Shown here: positions 8,261-11,904 of the stretch, one piece after another
Layout of the letters: every line of letters starts with the position of its first letter
Position numbering within the stretch: position 1 is the stretch's first letter
Origin: Dunaliella salina
Taxonomy: Eukaryota; Chlorophyta; Chlorophyceae; Chlamydomonadales; Dunaliellaceae
DNA: 11,904 bases
NCBI GenBank assembly: GCA_002284615.2
Contig: MU070312.1
Location: 69,618-81,521 of the forward strand
Direction: 5' to 3'
Made by a program: the position numbers and the translations under genes
Notes under the pieces: generated by a model
What the model was told of the DNA's origin: nothing
Database searches by the model: none
The model's input: only the letters and a program-made list of their open reading frames with translations

Positions 8261-8410
8261 CTCGCCCATGAGTTGGAAGATGGAATTCAGCAGCACAGGG
8301 AGGACCGGCTTCAAGGACTCCACCTCCTCAGCGGCATCGATGATATGGCGCAGCGACACCACGGCATCCACGCGCACAGGGAGCTCGGGGTCGCCCAGCA
8401 GGGCTACCAC
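8261..8410 (-). CDS. Importin-7/8-like, exon 5 (50 codons)
   Basis: The exon begins VVALLGDPELPVRVDAVVSL and ends SIFQLMGE. It matches the family segment L.D.(D/E)LPV(R/K)V(D/E)A...LR, followed by the helix ending L..(L)(M)(N/G)E, which in plants leads straight into (V)ENEDLVF. The acceptor is CTGCAG|GTG and the donor is GAG|GTGCGT; the length is 150 bases, phase 0. The following intron is the longest in the window at 2,317 bases and carries repeats B and D. Confidence 0.93.
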
Positions 8411-8984
8411 CTGCAGTGCCGCATATCACAACACTCAAGTGGGCCTTTATTGAGTTCATTTCACACACCTCGCAACTTGCAGCCATAAAATCCTTGTCCC
8501 TGAGTCAAGCGCACGGCATGGATCTCCCTGTTAAATTGTTGTTTGCATGTCCTGTCTTGTGCACGAGTCACGTGACCATCATCAAAATTGGTTTGTTGAA
8601 ATTGAGGGCGCTCATGTGGATGGCAAGGACACAGCTGCCCCTGCTTTTGAAGTTTGCCTCACAAGCTCTGATGTGCTCCTATTTGCCATGGTTCCAGTAG
8701 CATTCCAGCTCAGCCATGGAACACTTGTTCCTTGGCACTTACACAGGGCTGGGTGCATGGGATGATGAACAGACAGATGCCCACACATGATGAGGTCAGC
8801 ACAGGTGCTACTGAAGCTGTTGTGCGAGCTGCTCAACACTGCCATACGATAAGAAATTGGGCAAGGCAGGGCAGGCACCATTCCAACCCCCTCCCCGGCC
8901 CCCCTTGCTTTTCCCACCTTGTGGAAGAGCATGTTGAAGGTGCCTGACATTTGCCTCTGAACATGCGAGATTCACACATCTCAC
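8411..8984 (-). other. Intron between exons 5 and 4 (574 bases)
   Basis: GT-AG intron, phase 0. Its first 67 bases (8918-8984) are a degenerate copy of the end of exon 4. The rest shows no recognised feature. Confidence 0.83.
8918..8984 (-). repeat. 67-bp tandem duplicate of the exon 4 3' end, with donor
   Basis: CACCTTGTGGAAGA(G/A)CATG followed by TTGAAGGTG occurs at 8915-8942 and again at 8982-9009, with one mismatch in 28 bases, 67 bases apart. On the minus strand the intronic copy reads GGCAAATGTCAGGCACC then TTCAACATGCTCTTCCACAAG|GTGGGA. The exon reads GGCAAGTGCCAGGGCCCCACC then TTCAACATGTTCTTCCACAAG|GTGAGA. The copy has lost four bases, so its frame is broken, but it keeps an AAG|GTG donor with exon-side edge at 8918. 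Confidence 0.9.
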
Positions 8985-9158
8985 CTTGTGGAAGAACATG
9001 TTGAAGGTGGGGCCCTGGCACTTGCCGTCCGGGAACTGCACATCGATGTACTGTCCTATGACCCAGGCTGCCTTTGCTCGCAGGTGGCCATACGTGGAGG
9101 TCAGGCAGGGAGCCACCAGGGCGGCCAACATGCCACCAAGCTCCTGCTTGTATGGTTT
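8985..9158 (-). CDS. Importin-7/8-like, exon 4 (58 codons)
   Basis: The exon starts KPYKQELGGML, contains the strongly conserved STYGHLRAKAAWVIGQY, and ends QGPTFNMFFHK. The family signature here is GHLRA(K)A(A/C)WV...(Y), one of the best conserved stretches of importin-7/8 and SAD2. The acceptor is CTGCAG|AAA and the donor is AAG|GTGAGA; the length is 174 bases, phase 0. Two oddities flank it: the last 45-50 bases together with the donor are duplicated 67 bases further into the intron, and a tandem array of about 32-bp units abuts the acceptor. Confidence 0.93.
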
Positions 9159-10043
9159 CTGCAGGCATGGACACCATGCCAAAAAGATGTTTCAGGCACA
9201 GACGGCATATGCCATAAAGCTGAATATGAGGCTGACAGCATGCTAAAAAGCTATACCTGAGGCACAGACAGCATGCTAAAATGATGTATCTGCAGGCACA
9301 TCACAAGAGTGAAGATGTGGCAGGCTTGCGGCTGTGCCTCAAGCATTGCCTTCCAGATGAGACTGGTCTGGTTTCAGGCACACTTTTCTTTGCTTCTGTT
9401 AAGCTGCCGCCGCAGGCAGGTATGGCTATGTAACCCTTATCCCTCCTCTCCTTCCCTTGTTCTAGGCAGGCATCATGAGCAAAGAAGACAGAGCAAGCAT
9501 TTTGAGCCAGCATATGGAGAGGCACAGGGTGGGGCAAGCATAGAAGGAGAGGCAGCGCATGCAGAGGTCGAAGCACAGAATAGGAGGTTGCAACAGGAGG
9601 GGCGCTCTTGCGTCACATTGTGCAAAAATTTGTAGACACTGGCAGCTGCTCTTAATGCAGAGTGGCTGTAGCCTCAGACACAGCTTTTCGGCACATGCTG
9701 TCTGTCTGAACACTGCATTTTATGCTGCCTGTCTGGAAACCGCAAGGGAAACGCAGCAAGAAAGGAAAGAGGGGGGAAAAAGTCCAAGAACAAAAGCAGA
9801 AACTCGGCCGATGAGAAGACAGCGATGGTGCAGAGCACCATGAAGTGCAAGAACACTACCATGGACTTGGGATGCAGTAGGCATGACCATGATGGTCAGG
9901 CTCCTACTAGCTTACTTGAATAGGTACCAGACTTGAACCTTTGCTTCATGCGTGCGGCCTCTGGCCTGCTAAAACTTTTCCTTCTTTTTTCATAATAGTG
10001 CAGATCCAGTTGTATGGATGATGAGCCTGAATGAAAAACACAC
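9159..10043 (-). other. Intron between exons 4 and 3 (885 bases)
   Basis: GT-AG intron, phase 0. The 3' end next to exon 4 is a short-unit tandem array (9162-9300). From 9300 to 10043 no feature was recognised; purine-rich stretches occur near 9745-9800. Confidence 0.82.
9162..9300. repeat. Tandem array of about 32-bp units touching the exon 4 acceptor
   Basis: Related units begin near 9162 (CAGGCATGGACACCATGCCAAAA), 9193 (CAGGCACAGACGGCATATGCCATAAA), 9228 (GAGGCTGACAGCATGCTAAAA) and 9258 (GAGGCACAGACAGCATGCTAAAA), with a partial CAGGCAC near 9293. Spacing is 30-35 bases. The first unit directly abuts the exon 4 acceptor (CTGCAG on the minus strand), and CTGCAGGCA recurs at about 9290, so a second acceptor-like AG lies at the far end. 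Confidence 0.75.
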
Positions 10044-10112
10044 CTTCTCCTTCAGGATGTCCCCCATCACTCCAATGGCCAGGAGAGCCCCATCAGCACG
10101 GCGCGCCAGGTC
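10044..10112 (-). CDS. Importin-7/8-like, exon 3 (23 codons, short)
   Basis: This 69-base exon encodes DLARRADGALLAIGVMG followed by DILKEK. It matches the family segment (R/K)KDGA(M/L)(L)A(V/I)G.L.(D/E).LK, which sits just before the PYK..LE..L helix found in exon 4. The acceptor is CTTACAG|GAC with a good pyrimidine stretch. The donor is AAG|GTGTGT. Both ends are phase 0. It is small enough to be missed by gene predictors; skipping it would keep the frame and remove one HEAT helix. Confidence 0.9.
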
Positions 10113-10485
10113 CTGTAAGCCAGGAAGCAAGAGCAGTGCACCAGCTACTTCACCCATTGGTGTGAACAGCATGAGTTCATTGAGTCTAAAGGTAGCCAAC
10201 CCCAAATAAAAAATACAAGAAATCATGCACATTAAGAAATGTTGGTATGCAAAACATATTGCAACTGAGCTGCAGATTCAGATGTCACAAAACTGGAGCC
10301 CAACTAAAAACTTATGCCCAGTCACGAAGCGTTGCTCTCTCCCATTCCGCTCAAGCACGGGCAAGCAAGCAACGGCTGGCACAGCAGAGAGCAGCTAGTA
10401 GTGAGTCTGAACTCCGAGGGCAAGGCCATCGCCGAGCGGATCATACATAGCAACACAGCTGTTGAGTACAATAACCCACACTCAC
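10113..10485 (-). other. Intron between exons 3 and 2 (373 bases)
   Basis: GT-AG intron, phase 0, with a GTGAGT donor and a CTTACAG acceptor. No repeats or other features were recognised. Confidence 0.83.
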
Positions 10486-10659
10486 AACAGGAACGCCAGA
10501 GTTGTTGGTGGCAGCGGCGGTGGCCACATACTGCTGCATCAGCGCCACCATGGCCGCCATGAATTTGTCCAGGTGCGTGCGCCGCTTGGCACACAAGTCG
10601 TGAGCAAAGTTGGCCACTGACGTCTTTGGGGAGTACATGTCTTCCAGGATGTCGTAGCC
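10486..10659 (-). CDS. Importin-7/8-like, exon 2 (58 codons)
   Basis: The exon opens with GYDILEDMYSPKTSV and continues through FAHDLCAKRRTHLDKFM to NNSGVPV. The motif GYD(I)(L)ED.YSP(K/R)T directly follows DPHEYIRK in plant SAD2 proteins, and exon 1 ends exactly at that K, so the splice is supported by homology on both sides. The acceptor is CTCAG|GGC and the donor is GTT|GTGAGT, a perfect GTGAGT. The length is 174 bases, phase 0 at both ends. The segment corresponds to a HEAT-repeat helix pair in the middle of the solenoid. The alanine- and asparagine-rich tail (VATAAATNNSG) is probably a loop of low conservation. Confidence 0.92.
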
Positions 10660-11145
10660 CTGAGGCCAAGAGAGGAAAGAGCACAGGACCACTACACCAA
10701 GGCCACCAGCACAGCAGCGTGTTGCATGTAAGGCTTCACATATTTTTTGGGGGGAAGACAACAGGGGCTTGTGGAAGGAAGCCCAGCATGGCATGCATGC
10801 ACAGCCATGCAGGGTCTGTTCACGCGCAAGGACAATGTGTGGGCACACCTCACGGATGTACTCACAGGCGTCGTCAGCCAAACGCTCCACCCAAGGACAA
10901 TGTGCTTGCATACCTTACAGTTGTATTAAGGGGGGTCGTCAGTCTGCAGTTCCCCGCAAGGGCGCTGCGCGCAAACCTTACAAATGTACTCATGGTCTGC
11001 CCACGTGCAAGGATGTTGAGGGCGCACACCTTCCGAACGTACTAATGGAGGTCGTCAGTCTGCAGCTCCACGCAAGGACGCTGCGTGCATACCTAACAAA
11101 TGCACTCATGGCCTGCTCAAGCACAAGAACATTATTCAGGCGTAC
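10660..11145 (-). other. Intron between exons 2 and 1 (486 bases)
   Basis: GT-AG intron, phase 0. More than half of it (to about 10847) is the tandem array derived from the end of exon 1. The remaining part towards exon 2 shows no feature except a G run (TTTTTTGGGGGG) near 10743-10754. Confidence 0.83.
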
Positions 11146-11147
11146 CT
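10785..11147 (-). repeat. Tandem array of exon 1 3' ends with six AG|GT junctions
   Basis: On the plus strand ACCT marks the junction at 11144 (true donor), 11091, 11028, 10975, 10912 and 10847. The steps are 53, 63, 53, 63 and 65 bases, so the higher-order unit is 116 bases made of two subunits. On the minus strand the six junctions read AAG|GTACGC, TAG|GTATGC, AAG|GTGTGC, AAG|GTTTGC, AAG|GTATGC and GAG|GTGTGC. Alternate copies carry GTCGTCAG upstream, matching the TDD codons of the exon. Copies at 11028 and 10912 have an in-frame stop; the one at 10847 stays open and would encode DDACEYIRE. Confidence 0.9.
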
Positions 11148-11250
11148 TGCGAATATACTCATGGGGGTCGTCAGTCCACAGCTCCATGTCTTCATCGCTG
11201 AAGCACATCATAGGGAAGGCCACATTCAGCAGCAGCGCATCCCAGTGCTC
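11146..11250 (-). CDS. Importin-7/8-like, exon 1 of those visible (35 codons)
   Basis: The exon encodes a peptide beginning EHWDALL and ending DDPHEYIRK. It holds the segment AFPMMCFSDEDMELW, which matches the FPL(M/L)CF(N)DED..LW motif just before the conserved DP(H/Y)EY(V/I)R of importin-7/8 and SAD2. The donor is AAG|GTACGC at 11145/11146. The chosen acceptor is ATGCAG|GAG (exon edge 11250), which keeps phase 0 like most other introns of the gene. An alternative AG ten bases upstream (edge 11260) would add HMQ in another phase and fits the homology about as well. Its 3' end is the parent sequence of the tandem array in the next intron. Earlier exons lie beyond the right edge. Confidence 0.88.
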
Positions 11251-11904
11251 CTGCATATGCCTGCACATGCATGTACATACAGGCCCCCCTGAGACTGAGC
11301 AGAAATGGGCAACAAGCTTCAGCTTCTTGGGGTTGGAAACAAGGGCACAGATGAGAGCCGCGTTGCTCACCCTTGCAGGAGCCCGTCTGTTCGAGAGCAG
11401 GCATGATATTTCACCCCAGCAGACCTATTGTACACCCCAGACATCCTATTGCTACACCCATACCCTAAAACAACAACAGAGGCCCTAGCAGGAGCCTGGC
11501 TGTCTGATAGCAGACACCTGACCTCCACCCCAGATCTGTTGCAATACCCCCGACCTATTGTTATACCTGCATTGCAGACCCCTTTCTGTCTGTCAGTCTG
11601 AGAGCTTGCTCTCACTTGAGTTCCACCCCAGACCTAATGCTACATCCCAAAAAACCTATTTTATTGATATACGTATACCCTGGACATATTGTTACCTCCA
11701 GAGTCTGGAGTCCAGACCCATCACAGAGACCCCATGCAGAAGCTTGTCTGCCTGAGAGCTACCCCAGAACTTTTGCTGGCTTTGAGCTCAACCACAACAG
11801 GCTGCAGCCCTGCAGCTGCCATTGCCAAGAACAGTCCATGCCGGACGCCAGCACGGGCGCTCCAGGATAAGTCAGCACACAGATTCAATACAAGCCATGA
11901 TGCC
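11251..11904 (-). other. Incomplete intron upstream of exon 1
   Basis: This runs from the exon 1 acceptor off the right edge. In the family the preceding exon would encode a helix ending about ten residues before HWDALL; I could not find it. A minus-strand frame without stop covers 11750-11903 but does not resemble the family. The segment 11378-11765 is a degenerate tandem repeat. Confidence 0.6.
11378..11765. repeat. Degenerate pyrimidine-rich tandem repeat (CCCCAGACCTATTG type)
   Basis: CACCCCAG..(A)GACCTATTG and related forms recur near 11412, 11434, 11527, 11551, 11626, 11652 and 11678. A larger module opening GTCTG(T)(C/T)TGAGAGC recurs near 11385, 11500, 11591 and 11746, so modules are roughly 100-155 bases and uneven. 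It lies in the intron upstream of exon 1 and looks like an old, decayed minisatellite. Confidence 0.65.

Larger units (their letters stand above)
749..11250 (-). other. Partial split gene: importin-7/8-type karyopherin (plant SAD2/EMA1-like)
   Basis: This is the extent of one interrupted gene, named here by the 12 exons visible in the window. The product is an importin-beta superfamily nuclear transport receptor. Family members bind cargo in the cytoplasm, cross the nuclear pore through FG-nucleoporin contacts and release cargo on binding RanGTP. The order and content of the exon peptides match the middle of plant SAD2 and animal importin-7/8 without gaps; the family is about 1,030-1,050 residues long and 559 codons are seen here. 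The N-terminal Ran-binding domain (about 350 residues) should lie beyond the right edge. The acidic segment and C-terminal tail should lie beyond the left edge. All internal introns are GT-AG and ten of eleven are phase 0. Family identity is strong. Cargo and function in this organism are unknown. Confidence 0.92.

Noticed and set aside
10785..11147. CRISPR-like array.
   Set aside because: Spacers are not distinct from repeats; both subunits are related to each other and to exon 1. The context is a eukaryotic intron.
10769..11488. A 239-codon plus-strand open frame.
   Set aside because: It runs through the tandem array and antisense across exon 1. Its length reflects the repeated units lacking stops in that frame, and its translation shows no family resemblance.

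Overview
The window is nuclear DNA of an intron-rich eukaryote, most likely a green alga (Chlorophyta). The evidence is one long split gene on the minus strand. Its exon peptides follow the plant-type importin-7/8 sequence (Arabidopsis SAD2/EMA1 type) more closely than the animal one, for example DPHEYIRK followed by GYDILEDMYSP, and LTYYGPGISDALWSLWP. Most of its 5' splice sites are of the GTGNG type common in green algae. Base composition is mixed and the introns are large and rich in repeats. I cannot name the genus. Identification is from remembered family sequence, not from a search.

Twelve exons can be placed between 11250 and 749, read right to left. They give 1677 coding bases (559 codons) with GT...AG at every internal intron. 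They join without a gap in the homology: the inner HEAT-repeat solenoid of the receptor, including the acidic loop in exon 6. The N-terminal third (the Ran-binding importin-beta N-terminal domain) lies off the right edge. The C-terminal acidic region and tail lie off the left edge. Ten of the eleven internal introns fall between codons; only the one between exons 6 and 7 is phase 1. No second protein gene, tRNA or rRNA could be supported.

About 86 percent of the window is intron, and that is where the unusual structure lies. (1) At least three exon borders have been copied into tandem repeats inside the neighbouring intron, and the copies keep the splice-site core. The 3' end of exon 1 with its donor occurs six times in all (10847-11147). 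The 5' end of exon 9 with its acceptor recurs beyond an 84-bp tandem array (3788-4087). The 3' end of exon 4 with its donor is duplicated 67 bp downstream (8918-8984). A fourth array of about 32-bp units touches the exon 4 acceptor. (2) Two dispersed repeat families each occur twice in opposite orientation: A (1305-1703) with B (7439-7825), and C (1826-2243) with D (6070-6460). In the transcript the order is B, D, exons 6-11, inverted C, inverted A. This is a nested palindrome that could fold the two largest introns together around exons 6-11.

Region by region: 1-748 is the start of an intron carrying a compositionally different block at the left edge. 749-877 is exon 12. 878-2273 is an intron with repeats A and C. 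2274-5213 holds exons 11 to 7. 5784-5943 is exon 6. 5944-8260 is the largest intron, with D and B. 8261-10659 holds exons 5 to 2. 10660-11145 carries the exon-junction array. 11146-11250 is exon 1. 11251-11904 is intron with a degenerate pyrimidine-rich tandem repeat.
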